Below are positions 1 to 13,359 of a DNA stretch of 64,000 nt, piece after piece. The stretch is from Kryptolebias marmoratus (lineage: Eukaryota; Chordata; Actinopteri; Cyprinodontiformes; Rivulidae): contig NC_051436.1 of NCBI RefSeq assembly GCF_001649575.2, positions 8,665,742 to 8,729,741 of the forward strand, in the 5' to 3' direction. The notes beneath the pieces were generated by a model. The model saw only the letters and a program-made list of their open reading frames with translations. It had not been told where the DNA came from and did no database searches. The first letter of the stretch is position 1; each line of letters opens with the position of its first letter. Position numbers and translations under genes: made by a program.

Positions 1-1152
1 TAATCATCAAAATTAAACGAAATAAACATTTGAAATATATGAGTTTGTATGTAATGTATGAATATAATATACAAGTTTCACTTTTTAAATGGAATTACTG
101 AAATCAATCTACTTTTTCATGATATTCTAATTTTATGACCAGCACCTGTATGTTAATTTGTTTGCATGTTTTAGTTAGTGTCAGTGAGTTTGTTTATCCT
201 TTGTAGCTTATCTACAAAAAGCACAAAGTGCACATATTTGTTTTCCAACACAGCTTGTGAATTTTGGTCGAAAATCTCGATTCCTTTTGCGTTAGAAGTC
301 AGTGGCCGTTCTTGGGTTCTGCAGTTGTTGGAACATTTCATATAATTCAAATATTTGTAATGCCATGATCACAAATTTTTTTCTTTTTATTCATTTACTG
401 GTACGTACGTGTAGGTTACCATTTCCAACCCGACACAGTAAATCCCTTCTAGCTATTTTTTTATTACTTGTTGATGGATTTATGAATAGCTGGTTTATCG
501 TAGCATTAATATACAAAGAGTGGCACTAATAGTGAGCGGGCCTTAAGGATTTAAACTATGTATCGCAGCATTTAAAAGCGCAACAGAGGCATGTCAATTT
601 TCATCACTCCGAGGAAACGAACTACTACTTTCTAAAGGCACCCACTGGTGGAGCCAGTTTTGCACTAAAACCGCAGTTAATGTCACCACACGTCAGCTAT
701 TATCTTATATTCCAGTTAATTAAGTTTCGTTTGGGCTCTTTGTTCCTGAAACTAAGGATTGGCCAGTCAGTTGGCATTAGTCATAACGGAGGAACCTTCA
801 CCTTTAGTTTGTCTTTATTTCTCTTACGTATGATATGAAAGGGAATAAGATTAGTAACCCATCAAGTATGACAGCAGAATCAAACCTTCATTCTCTTTTA
901 CCAGGTTCTATGCTTCTTTAATTTCCGTTTTTCTCTCATTCTGAGTTGACTCACACCACGAATGTGTTCCCGTTGACGCAACTCTGGACTGGGCGTTCGT
1001 TTCGTTCCCTGCAGCAGCCCCGAGCCATTGACCCGGCTGACGTTACGCAGCAGCCTACATCATCCGGGAATCTTCACGGAGAGCAGAGCAAAACAGACCT
1101 CCATTCCTATCTGATCCACCGGTTTTCACTCCCTTTTTTTCTTTCAATCCAG
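1..1152. other. AT-rich non-coding stretch
   Basis: No convincing exon, RNA gene or known repeat seen. If the candidate exon at 1153 is real, this would be its upstream intron or flank. Confidence 0.4.
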
Positions 1153-1253
1153 GCCAGGAAGGCGTTCCGTGCCTATATTAGGGATCAGAGGCAGAAGGCA
1201 TTGACCTTGGCAGAGCGTTCTGAACTTTTGCTCCGCTCCCTGACAGCCAACAT
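1153..1253 (+). CDS. Possible exon of an unrecognised plus-strand neighbour gene
   Basis: A pyrimidine tract and TCAATCCAG acceptor precede an open frame reading ARKAFRAYIRDQRQKALTLA then ERSELLLRSLTAN. It is followed at once by AT/GTGAGT, a consensus donor that also contains the TGA (1255-1257) if it is not spliced. The peptide is charged and helix-like, and looks like real protein. I do not recognise the family. It could be an internal exon (101 nt) or a terminal exon of 34 codons. Confidence 0.4.
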
Positions 1254-1257
1254 GTGA

Positions 1258-4200
1258 GTCATAAAGGAGGCAGAAAAAACACTTTCGGCTTTGAAGTTAA
1301 TGGAAACTGTAGCGTTCCTGTGTTGCGGATCATTTTGGCGGCAACATAGAATTGTCTTGAAGGAAAAAAAACAAACACGCTAATGCTTTTAACTTTTTTT
1401 TCCCCCCAACAATAAGATTCACATTCATCTGCTGGTGTGGATGGGAGGCTCTCCCACCAACGGGCTTTAAAGTTCAAGAACCTTTTCATGGGTTTCCTGG
1501 CAACAAGGTGACCCAGTCCCATAAAAAAAGACCATAACTGGGTGCAAAAGCCTTCGTTGGCAAACACATTTTTCTTCCCCAAAGCGATTCCCTTCGGATG
1601 AATGGTCTGTAATTCCCCGGGCGCCCATTCAGATCAGATGAGGGCAGCCCGGGGTCAGCAGGAAACCATTACAACAGTTTGACCCTCGCCGGTCGAGGAG
1701 CGTTTATCTTAATGGGGGAAATGGTTTGGGGTTTTTGACCTATTCACTTGATATTGCCTCTTGTTTTTGTTCTTCTGGCAGGAGGCATTTTCCGGTTCAG
1801 GTTACTTTATTAGCGTAAATGGCGGTTTCAGTTCCAAAGCCACGTTTGTAATTCCCCCGGCTAATATGAAATTCTGCCTCGTATCTGTGAGCTTTAAAAC
1901 CCTTCCTGTATCAGGTCATTTCTGCTCGTGACTTGCCTTTTCTCTGTCTGCTCTCCTGTCGTCGTTCCTGCTCACATTATCCCAAACAACAACTCAGTTC
2001 TTGCCACTGTTGGATCCTATTTTCCCCACCGTTCTGTCTGCAGTCCCTCATTAACTGTCATCCTTCATGTGAAGGAGATGTGATCCTCTTGGGAAAGAAC
2101 AAACACCGTCCTCCCTTCCCCATCTTTTTTTTTTCTCCTCCAACCTGCAACTGGAGGGGAGGCCTTCCAGTGGCACACCAATACGTCTCCATTATCCAGA
2201 CTGTTTGTACAGTATTAGTACACAAAAAGTTTTATAATGTCTTTGAGGTTTTACCCAGGCATACAGTAGATTTCATCCAGCTTTTTGTGACTGCAGATCC
2301 GGCAAACCGTTTTTTTTTTTAAACAAACACCCACACCGATGATCCCACAAAGCAGTTCGTGTTTATCCCTTCAGTCCTCCTAAAGCTCCCGAATCCCTTC
2401 TCTGCCCTTCCAAACTTCTGTGACGCTTCGGGGGTGAAAAGGTGAAGGAAACCCTGATAGGTACACTTTTTTTAATTCCTTGACTGAAAAAAACGAGAAA
2501 ACCATCCGATTGGGATGGTCCCCCCGCGGCAACCGTGGAGTCGTGGAAGGTTTGAGTGACCTGAACGCCTCTGTGTGGAAAAAAAAAGAGCAGATTTAAA
2601 GTTCTAAGTATGAAATTACTCAGATAAATAGATAAACTACCCAAACCAAAGATTTTGATTTTTGAGGGTGGAAAAGCATTCAAAAGCAGAAGCGTCAGCA
2701 TTTGTTTTCGTTTCGAAAAAAAACTGTTCACAGTGACGGCGGCAAGCTTTTTAGAGTTACATAAGAAACTGAAATATGATTACTACCGCTCACTGAGTGA
2801 AGCAGGCCTTTTGAAATGTTTTGTACTGTGCACTAACAACAAAAAAACCACTGGAAGATATGAACTTTATCTATCCATAAAGATCCAGGGTCTCACATTA
2901 CCCGAGCCTGACACATGAGTTCAACAAGCTAACACTTTGGCCCTGATCTGAAAGGCAGCCGCCGCTGCTCCCTCCTGCAGGTGACAATGAAAACCACGCT
3001 GCTGAAATAACGCCAGGTTTTTGTCTCGACTTGTCTCTGATGACTCCAGCTCTCAGCCGCCCAGCCCCCCACACACACACATACCCCGTGGGCATAGCCA
3101 CCTGTCTCGGCTGACTCCTGGGATGCCTCCCTCTGCCCGACAGGCAGATCTGTGTGCCGGGGCGGGGCCGAGCGGGAGGGCAAAGCCTCTTAGCAGGCTG
3201 TTACTGATAGGACTCAGGAGAATTCTGGTGTCTGGAAAGGGTTACGGGAGGGTTTTATGGTGACACGGTCCGCCGACTGTTTTGGGTTGTTTTTTTCTTT
3301 TCTTTTTTTTTTAAATCACTTGCTGCCGTGAAAGGCCAGCAGTCACGTACAGTAGCTGCCTGTGTCTGTGTGTAAGTGTCTCGTAGCTAAGTATCTCGTG
3401 AACCACTGGGCAAACTTTAATGAAACTCCAAAAAATAAATAAATAAATTACTGGATGTACGTCACAACTTGTTAACTTTGAAGTCAACCTGATTCAGGAC
3501 AGCTGCTGCAGCAAAGTGACCCGCTCAGAAACGAAAATGCCTACAACTCAGTCAGTTTTACAGATATTGAGCCAAATTTTGTTGTGGTAGTAGCTGAGAG
3601 TAAATCCCCAACAGATCCCCTAACAGATGGCACAAAATCTCAAGATATCTCATGAGGCTGTGTGCGTCTTTACCAAAACGGTCTGGCATCAAATGTGACA
3701 TTCCTTCAAGAAAGATAATCGTTCATCAGAACTCAATTATCCCGAGGCAGTGATAACAAAGACGGGACTCGTAATGAAATAAGAAACAGCATGCTGGTAT
3801 AAGAACGTAATACTAATCTCAAACTGAAGGACCTCTGTTCGAAAAATCCTATTTGTCATATTGTTGAAGTAGCATCCGGAAGGTAACAGGCTGCTCGAAC
3901 CCTCGCCGGGTCCAATCCTCATAAAAGCACCGGCGCGTGACCTGAACGTGGCAGCCTACGTTTCAGTCTTGACCCTGAAAACAACCTTGTTTTGTTTGTG
4001 TCAGCCAGACGGCCAAGGCGTTGGTGTTGCCGTTGGATTTGAGCGTTGGATCCCGTAAACGGGCTGACTTATGCCCAGCTTAAAACGGTGAATGAGCTCC
4101 GCTTTCCACCCGGTGCGTTGCTAAGTACGTCAGCATGTCAACTTTATAAGATCTAAACTCCTTGACTCACCATATGTTGATTTTTTTAACTTTTATTTCC

Positions 4201-5940
4201 TCAAAACAGTAGAAGATGGACCGTAGATAAGTCATCTGATGCCTGTAGGGTTTCAAATCAAAGCCGCAAATAGCAGTAAATGGAGCATGTTACATTGCAT
4301 CTGTGTTCTGGTTCATTCTTGGGAACAAGACATCAAATCACACGTTACGACTTGAAGACATTATATATGCAGCTTATGCCTTAATACAGTCACTAGCTCT
4401 TTGTTTATATTGGGCTGGGGGATGAAATTCATAAGGCATCTTGGAGAGCAGAGCCGCATAGCAGGAATTCCACTACAGCCCACTTCTGAAAACACTGGGA
4501 TGATTCATGTGTGGCTGCACAGCTTGCTTTTTTTTTCTGATGCTGACACTGTCATCAGATGAATACATTTTACAACACTTGATGCGCATATATTGTATGA
4601 GCTGTTCGTACTGCTGTTCTCTTGTGCTAAAAGACTGCAACAATAAAGACAGGTACACAGTCTGCACCTTTTTTTAACCTGTTCCGGTGGTTTAAACGAT
4701 TGCAGGTGTAATTTTTGTGGAGTCGGATGTCATTTTCGAGAGGAAGTGCTCTAAAGACACTTTTCAGACAAAACCAAAGATACCAAGTCATTACGAAGGA
4801 ATGCAACTTCCTTGACGCAAGTCTTGAGCGAGGTTTTTTTTCCTCTCTCTATCTCTCTCTCTCTCTCACTCTTCTGCAGAGATCTGATTTACTTCCCTGT
4901 AAATGACGGCTCCTTTTGCACCGCCGCCTGCAGAAATTTGGCCCGCCACCAGAAAAATAGTAATTACAGTTTTGACTCCACATAAACATTTTCACCGCTC
5001 TGGCCGAGGTTAAAAAAAAAAAAAAAAAGGCAGTCGGTCGGGTCGTGTGAAAGCGTCCCCTCGGTTGGTGTCACGTGCCTCTGCGTCGCCCCGGCGGCCA
5101 CGTCCGCCGGTTGTCGTCAGCGTCTTCGACACGACCGGAGTCTGCGTTTGTTGTGACAAAGTCATTAAATTAATACTCCCAAGTGTTCCGGCTGAAAACG
5201 AACCACGTTCGGTTTGAGTAAACAGCGACGAAAGGCGACACCTCTGTGAGCTGATTGTAGGAAACCAAACCAATATATCAGCTCACCTGGCTGACTGTTG
5301 CAGGTTCACACAAGTCTGATAGAAATGTCTTCCTTGAATACCCTAAAGCTTTGACAAGATGAATTCCTTCCCGGCTGCCAGTGCGCTCTTGTTGACATTT
5401 TCTCAGCGAGGTGTCCGCTAAAAAACAACCCTTGTGTGTGTGTGTGTTCAAAGTTGCTCAAGGGCAGCTATTATTGAGGACAAAGCCTCTTAAGAAGAAC
5501 TGTTCACATACAGATGTGTCTGTTTTATTGCGATTTATGGCTCTGAGCGTAGCTACATGCGAGCGGAGATGTTCCGCGAAGAACTCCTTTCGGATGTTCA
5601 GATCCTCGCCATTCTGTTATTGGACACGCGCGCCGAATAGCTATCTGCTTCCTACATCTTTGGAGCTCATTGAAGTATTTACAGCATGTCTCGTTGGCTT
5701 TAAACAACAAACAACAGTGTCAACTGTGTTGCATTTTTTGCTTCATTGTCATGAGACCGATTCGGCCTCCAGACGGAGTTATGTCAGATAAGCATCAGTG
5801 GAACCAACAGAAAGGTACGTCTTTGACTGCTGTCTTTTCATTGGACATGATGACATCAGAGCAGATAAGGACATGTCTTTGTTCTTTGTCCGGGGGGAGC
5901 CGGTGCCTAGTTCCAGCAGTCATTTGGCAAAAAGGCGCAG
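1258..5940. other. Non-coding stretch downstream of mpdz
   Basis: Only short shadow frames. It holds poly-purine and poly-pyrimidine runs, a CT-rich run near 4845-4870 and, at about 3380-3660, a decayed relative of the repeat family that elsewhere carries GTGGCGGCCATCTTGAA. Confidence 0.4.
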
Positions 5941-5944
5941 TAGA

Positions 5945-6170
5945 CCCTGGACAGGTCACCACTCCATCACAGGTGGCAACTAACGATCTTTCACGCAAAA
6001 CACCAACAACCTAGGGACAATTTAAAGTTGCCAATAACCTAACATGCATGTGTTTGGACTGTGGGAGGAAACTGAAGCAGTCGGAGAAAACCCACACTTG
6101 CATGCGGGGCTTCTCACTGTGAGGCAGTGGTCCTTATCGACTGGACTTGTGATCTGCTCAGTACACCTCA
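5945..6170 (-). mobile_element. Antisense fragment of a tRNA-derived fish SINE
   Basis: CCCTGGACAGGTCACCACTC, AACCTAACATGCATG and TTTGGACTGTGGGAGGAAAC are reverse complements of the body of the widespread fish SINE also seen in full at 34629. The tRNA-like head is missing or decayed. Confidence 0.6.
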
Positions 6171-6279
6171 CTTCTTACCCAGTGACAGTTTCGATAGCCT
6201 CCAGCTCTGTGACCCTAGACAGCAAAAAGTGGAAAATGCGCGACTGAGTGGTTCATGACCCTCGTAAGGACAGAACACA

Positions 6280-6713
6280 ACAAGGAGCTCAATGTCCCCC
6301 GTCTGGACGTTGGTTACCAGGGGCCCTATCCTAGAGCCAGGCCTGGGGAGGGCCTCGTCGAGGAACACCTGCTGACCGGACCTCTACCCGTGGAGCCTGG
6401 TTGGGCTCAACCCGAATGAACAACATGGGCTCGCCTCATCTGCAGGAGAGGCCATACAGGTCGGCTGCAATGTGCCGTGGAAGGCAGCCAAAGATGGGGT
6501 GGGGTAGGGGTGGGAGGTACTTGGCCAATGGTCATGAACTCTGGGTAGTGACCGGAAGAATGAAGTCTCAGATAAAGACGATGTCTCTTGGCCTGTGGGG
6601 GGGCATCTTGGCTAGAAGAGACATTTCTAGAGCTAGAAAGAGACATTTGGGCCTCCCTGGCTAAGCTGCTGCCCCCATGACCCAACTTGGAAACGATGGA
6701 TGGATGGTCGGTC
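6280..6713 (+). mobile_element. RTE/Rex3-like non-autonomous retroelement with GATG tail
   Basis: The left part (GGTTACCAGGGGCCC, GAGCCAGGCCTGGGGAGGGC) resembles the 5' leader of fish RTE LINEs. The right part (GTCATGAACTCTGGGTAGTG, GCTGCCCCCATGACCC) resembles their 3' end, and it finishes in GGATGGATGG. The coding middle is absent, so it looks like an internally deleted copy. Family name is from memory. Confidence 0.55.
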
Positions 6714-6719
6714 GGTCTC

Positions 6720-9700
6720 TTTCACGTGACCATTTTAATCCAGGCCTGTCTCGGTGTGATTTATGTAAGGACCATGACGGTGTGGGGGGGTGGAAGTCAA
6801 CTCACAGCTGTTACGCTTCTGAGCCAACAAAAGCGGTAGTCACAGAGTTGAAACAGTCAGTAAGGCTAAGCCGGCATTGTAGATCAAAATGTGTGGTGTA
6901 ACGACAGATGGACTGTGGGAACTTGCAAGTTGCAGGATTTAAAATGGAAGCCATCTGACCCGTATTTTTCTGCGTAACGCTCCACTTCGACGCCCTCGTT
7001 ACGCACGGCCTCCTCCTACGGTTCTGCTGCTTCCCTGTTCAAGCACGTCGCTGTCGAGCGTGACCAGTAGGATTGCTGCATGTGTAAACAACCAGAAATA
7101 GCTTAAACGGTGATCATCTTTGCCCCCCATATCACAGAATTGTTGTATTTTTTTTTTTTTCTTTAAAGTAAAAGTAAAAGGTCGATGAAAGGATTATGCT
7201 TTTCTAAAACTTGGAATCAGCCAATAAAGTAAATCCAGCAGAACTATCTGGCTTCTGTAATCTTGGGAGTGCTGGAAAAAAAAAAAAAAAAAAAACATGT
7301 AGTGTAATTTCAGCTGTGCAAAACCAGACATGAAGCTCGGGGACTTGGTCAGGAGCGGGCAGACATGTTTTAAAGCTCCGCCGAGGCTTCGACTTGGCCT
7401 GCTGTGTTCTCGTTTGGAGTCAGTCCCCCTCCCCCCACCGTCCCGTTCTCATAAATCAAAACGTTAGAGCACAAAGCCATCTTTCATACCATCCCTTTTT
7501 TGGGGTGTGTTTCGATTCAAAAGCCCCAGAGCAGCCTAATTAATTGGAGCCAAAAAAAAAAAAAAAAGACTAAAAAGTCACCTTTGGAATTCAAAAAACG
7601 TTTTTTTTTTTTATTCTTATGCAACACGTTCGGAGGCATGAAACTCGTTCCGACACACTAAGTGAACTATACTCCATGTTGTGCAAGATGTTCCAAACAA
7701 TCAGATTAAAAAAAAATAATAATAATAAAATTTCACAACTTGGCAAGAATGCAACAGCATGATCACCATTTTTTTTTTACTGCCGGGATACACCAAGGCC
7801 GAGATGCTTCTGACATGTCTCCTACTGAAGCAGCGAGTCGGCCTCATGACCCTTTAAAGCAATAAGCTGTTCGCAAACTCCTTAAAGCCTAAATTATATG
7901 ACCTAATCAAGCCTTTGTTATGGTGTATCAAGAGTTTTAGATTAAAGTGTGATAGTAGTCATGTGAAGTAACGACCTGATAAAACAGCAGATCAAAGACT
8001 TCAGAAATTTCTGCAGGATTAAAGATTTAAAAACCTAAACACCTAAAATCACTTGTTTTTGAAGAAACCAAAGCTTCAGATGACTTGTCTCCTCACTCCG
8101 CCACCGTCTGCGCCGCGCTATTAATTTAGGAACAATTTTTGGTGCCGTTTTTATTTAAAAAACGGGACAGGAGCCAGGGTTGTAACTCCGGCGGTGATAA
8201 CCAGAGGCTTTAAAACCTTCAAGCTGATAAAGGAAGATCAGCGTGAATCCAAAGTCAGACCGCCTGTCCGTGTAGAACTGTAAAAAAAGGTCACTGGCAG
8301 AGTGTCACTTCAGGTATGCTGTTTGTTTTAGCAGAACGACTCTGTCAGGGACTAGAAACCGCTCGACCGGCAGCGAAGGCCGGAAGGACTCTACCTCCCC
8401 AACCCTCAATATGGCGTCTGAAAATCAATAAAATGCCTTTATTTTTAAACCAGCAGTGCGGGGGAGGCAGAAGTCAATATTGTGACCCACATACGCATGT
8501 GGACGTTGGACGTTTGTTACCGAACCGAGGCTGAAAATCTGACGAGAAAGCATTTTCATTCCGAGCGACTTTGGTGATTATTTTTGCGATAACTTGTCCC
8601 TTCACGTAGATTTTACTCCCCACTAAAATGATTTTGTTGACCAATCTCAGCTCCAACATGGACACAACACAAGCAACTACAAGCACACACACACGCACAC
8701 AGTAAGGAAGAGCACAGAGGGGAATATAAAGGTAGGAACTAACGAACTCAACAGAAAACACCTGAGCTGATTCCAACAGGGAACAGGTGAGGGGGACCGA
8801 GGCAGGAGCAGAGAGCTAAGGAGAGAAAAAGACTCAAAGACCGAGTCTGAACATAAGACAAAAAGAAACAGATACAACAAAACATAGAGAAGAATCCACA
8901 CAACTAAAAAACACAGATCAGGTAACCTGATAGCACCAGTGTGTGGAAAGTCCGGTCGGCAGACAACATTCTGAACTTTAAGCGCGACAAAATGGATCTC
9001 TGCATTTCACTCCATGTTCTGGACTGGAAATCAGTGTAAAAGCAGTTTTATTAAAATCAGAAAAGAAAATTTCTGCTGATGCTTAAAGGAACTTTTTACA
9101 GTGAGAAGCCTTTCCCAAGTTCCCAAGAAAGAAATGGAGCTCTCAGGACGGGTCGGCCTTAAAAGAATCCAGCGTTGTTCATTGTACAACTGTTTAAAGT
9201 AACTGAACAGTACATTTTATTTCAGCATAATATCCAAATTTGAAAATTAAAATAAGGTATTCAATATTTGTAACCAGAATGGGGAAAACTTGGGATGCGT
9301 AATTTGACTTTTTTTTTTTTCCTCACATGAGAGAAAAGGTGATTCTTCCCCCCCTCGGCTCTGCAAACATGTCGAAGAGGCTGTGTCACCACATTACTTC
9401 ACACACACACACACACGGCTCATAAAGCAATGATTACACACTCAGCCTTATCAGGCCTGGGCGCTGCGGTGACGTAACTCGGAACTGTGGCTGAAATGCA
9501 AACACGGCGAGCGAAGCCCAAAAGAGACGAGTCGTATTGTTCCTGCTACCTGAGGCCACGGTCACGCAGAGTTCAGCTGGGTGACACGGACCGTCCAACT
9601 GCGTTATCGCTTCGTGTAAGAAGTCCAGCCGAGAGATCGGCGTTTAACACCGGTGTCTGGTGTTAAACTCCGGGCGGACATGTTGCTCTGTTGTCTGTAA

Positions 9701-12499
9701 ACACGCCAGCTCAGGGCTAAGGACGAAACGCGACCCTGCATGATGTCACCGCGGCCAACCCCCGCCGCGGTTCGTTTCGCCAGTCGAGGAATGGAAAAGC
9801 AGGCGTTTAGCCGGAGCTCAGTGTAATGAGAAAACCTCAACAGTAAATCAGAGCAAACAGGCCGGCTTCCTGCTCCCAAAAGTACAACTTTGGGGACGAC
9901 TCTGGCGCACGCGGAGGACGTAAATATGTGTTTGTTTGCGCCTTCGCCGTTTATGCAGGGAAGTATAATTGCTGCCATAAAGGCACGAAGAAAGAAAGCT
10001 GCACATCTTCCTGCTCGCCCTGGAGGCACATTTAGAAAAAAAAGAAACCATTAGTGCCACAGAACTGTAACGTGGACACTTTAACTTCTCTTCACCCTGA
10101 CAGATATTCTTCTTCTTCGTGTTTTGAGCGACATGGCTCGTTGACCCGAGTTGCCATTAATCGTTACTTTGCTTAATCTTTAATCCTGCTCTTTGATCGA
10201 GCGGAACGAGCCGCTTCCTTGCATTCCAGTCTTCGCCAGTCATCTAATTACACATCGCGCTAGATATTAATTAAGATAAACGTTCTCAGGGTCTGTCACA
10301 TTTCGCCTCGATCGGATGGATCGCGCCTCGCCTGCCAGCGGCGGCCTCCGCCCCGCTCGCCTACAGTGACGCCATTGTTCCGAGAGGAGCAGCCGATGTG
10401 CACCGAGTCAAACGGTTCACGGGGCGGGGGGACTGTGATGCGCTAATCTTTTTTCGACAGGTAGGCGAAGACCCGAGGCAACGCAGTCACCTTGCAGGAG
10501 GGTCGGACGTTTGCCTCGGAGAGCCCGTTGTTGAGCAGCCCCGTTCGTTGAAGGGAAAGCTTTGTCTCTTCGTGGAGCAGCTCGTCCGTCAAGGAGCAAT
10601 TTAACACCGCAGCTGCGGTGGAAATTTAATTACCGGAGAGGACGTTCAGGAGGGAGTCTACCCCGTAAGACAAAGAGACACAGCAGATTCCAGGAGACGG
10701 ATGACACTTAAAGAAGCGCGGCGCGTTTGTCGTTGCCGTCACGGTTTCGTCTTTCCGAGCAGATGTGCCCGGGACGGTCATTTTCGGCACGTCTCTAATT
10801 TGTTTGTCTAATTTGTCTTCCATCGAGATGTTTATCTGCGAACGCTGATGCAAACGAAGCCTCGTCTTTCACCACGCCACGATTCATAAAAATCCAATTT
10901 TATCTCTCAGATGTGCGGGCCAAATTCTTTCAGGGATCGACGGGATGATAAAATTCTTCGGTTCGGAGACACCCAACCCTGTCTTGTTTATTTCTTCTCG
11001 TCCGTGTTGGCCCTGGTGTTCAACAAACCCTTATTCGCTGTCAATCGAGCCGCAGTCCCTTTAGGCGTGTTCGTTTACTCATCTCGGTTCGCGAACAACG
11101 CGGGCTCCTGTCCGATCAACCTTTAGGGTTTCGTTTCGCTCAAACGGCCAGCCGCGTAGTTGTCCAACGTTCCGTTTTAGAACCCGTCGCGAGTGGGGGA
11201 AGAAAACCTGTGAAAAGTTCCCCTACATGCCTGCAGTTCGGTCTTGAACCACGAGTCAAGGTTAAGTGAGGCGCTTCGCTCAGAGTTGGCTCGCGTGGCC
11301 AATGTTGGTCCATCGACCTCGAAGCAGCGGATCGCCGAAACTTCAGCTGGAGGGCGAGAGATGCTGCAGCTAGCCAGTCTGTTTGGCCGAAAATTGCAAA
11401 TGAATTCAAAGTTTTCTGATTACGGTCAGTCAAGGTCGGTGTAATGTCGCGGAAACATGCTCATCTGTGAGACAGACGTGCCATCTGTGCCTCAGAGTAA
11501 AAGTACTTCAGGAAAACCTCTGAACATACCCTTACAAGCCTCGCTAGCATGATGACACTTTAATGTTTAACAGCAACTTTTTTCTTGAGCCACAGGTAAC
11601 TTTACGTCTTATATCTATATGTGTCGAGTCATTTTTTGGAAACCAAGCCAACCTTGAGGCAGATTTAGTGATGTCTAAACCAACAGGATGTGAAAAAACT
11701 GCCTAGTTAGCTAGTATTTCTTTTAGCTAGCTAGCTAGCTTCTTCGAAGTTTTCTAGATTGGAAACACTTGTGAAAATCTCCTTAAATGCCTAGCTTACT
11801 GACATGTTAGTATTTTAAAAACGTAACGTTCTTATCTCTAAACCAAGCAGACCTAATTAACAACAACTAGAGCTAGCTTGGTTAGCTTTGGCTAGCTAGC
11901 TGCAGCTAACGGGGTTGGGTTTCATTTTGTACCAAACTGAAACCCTGAAAACAAAAAAAACAAGAATGTCTTTAGAAGCCTCATCAGCACGCTGACCTCT
12001 CAGTTATTTTACTGATTCGGTTTTTGTGTCACTTGGGGCAACTTAAAGCGGAGTGTGGCGACGTCCCGACTAAGCTAATCCACCCAGCGGGGTCTTCTGA
12101 ACCAAGAGGGGCTTTTTAAAAAAACAACAGGTGCTTAAAAGGGCTTTTTTTTTCCTTAAACAACAGGTGCTTAAAAGAAACATTAGCTGCAGGGGGGGGG
12201 TCAATTGTGCTTCCGGCTAGCAGCAGCTGCAGCTAACAGCGTTGACTTTAAACCTGGGGGGTGCAGAAAAACGTCACCCGGCAGTTGAACAAACGTTTGT
12301 CTGCAAAGAGACGCTTCCCGTCTCCGAACAAGCCTCGGTTCCTCTGTCCCGACTTTATCGGGTCTCTTGCGACAACCGACCTAAACTGTTCTACAATCAT
12401 CCTTCATTCTGTTTAACCTCAGCTGCTGACGAAAAACCTTTTCGGCTTTCATTTTAAACCGGACCGACCCCGTGACACCAGGCAGAGGTGACATCATTA
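6720..12499. other. Intergenic stretch without recognised genes
   Basis: No protein-like frame that I can support. It contains poly-A/T runs, short CA runs near 9400, a GC-richer block at about 9.5-11.3 kb with TAATTA-type motifs near 10140-10270 that could be regulatory, and a GCTAGC-rich patch at about 11700-11920. Confidence 0.4.
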
Positions 12500-13212
12500 T
12501 TCGTCTGCTCAAACATCCCATTTATTGAACATTTTAGAACCTTAGAAAGCACAATAAAGAAAATAAAAAGACGAACCCCGACTGAATCCAAAAGGTCACT
12601 TTTTTATTTGACTTTCTTTGTTTTTTTTTTAATTCAGTGAATAGACTGGACGTTGTGACTCGGACACGACTAGAAGTACGTTTAACGTGAGAAGACAAGA
12701 AAACAAACCTTTTTTTTCTTCAGCTACACTTGAAAACAAAACACTCCGGGGAACTTCCGACACCACACACACACGGGACGACAGCTTTAGACAAACGTCT
12801 CATCAGTTTCAACCGTTTTGTTCATAAAAACCCTAAAAAAAATGAAGTGAATATTAATACTTAAAAAATACTGTGACGTAACAGCTTTATATAGATCAGC
12901 TCTAGCAGTACGGTAGTTTAAATAGGCCTCACGTTTCTACAATTTCACATCTTTTTTTTTCTTCCTTCAGAGCAGCGTTTACAAACCGTGCATGAACGCA
13001 TGACTTGAATCCAGTGTCGTGGAGTGTTTCTCATGGTTAAAATTCCTAAACGTCTCGCTTCGTGATCTCTTCTCTCAGTGTTTCGGACCCGAATGTGAGC
13101 AAAACAAACAAAAACACACAAAAAAAACAAGGTTCTTCATGATTATCTAGAACGTGCAGTTGTTGGCGAGATTCTGCTGCGGCGTCTCCGTGTTTCCGGA
13201 GGGTTTCCGCGT
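12500..13212 (-). other. mpdz: Probable mpdz 3'UTR with poly(A) signals
   Basis: Minus-strand AATAAA hexamers lie at 12603-12608 and 12521-12526, about 0.6-0.7 kb after the stop codon, with no coding sequence between. The true cleavage site is not visible from sequence alone. Confidence 0.5.
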
Positions 13213-13359
13213 TCATGACAGCACGGTGAGCGTCACGGTGCCCTTGGTCCGTTTCAGGATGCCGACGGCCTCTTCGTGGGTGACCCCCTCCAGGGTCTGA
13301 CCGTTGACGGCGATAATCTGGTCCCCACGCTTCAGGCGTCCGTCCTCGGCTGCCGCGCC
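13213..13359 (-). CDS. mpdz: mpdz exon 40: PDZ13 second half and stop
   Basis: Encodes [40 protein letters not shown] and TVTLTVLS, then TGA at 13215-13213. MPDZ ends in the same way just after the last PDZ strand, so the C-terminus is complete. Confidence 0.96.
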   Translation of the reverse strand, partial: GAAAEDGRLKRGDQIIAVNGQTLEGVTHEEAVGILKRTKGTVTLTVLS

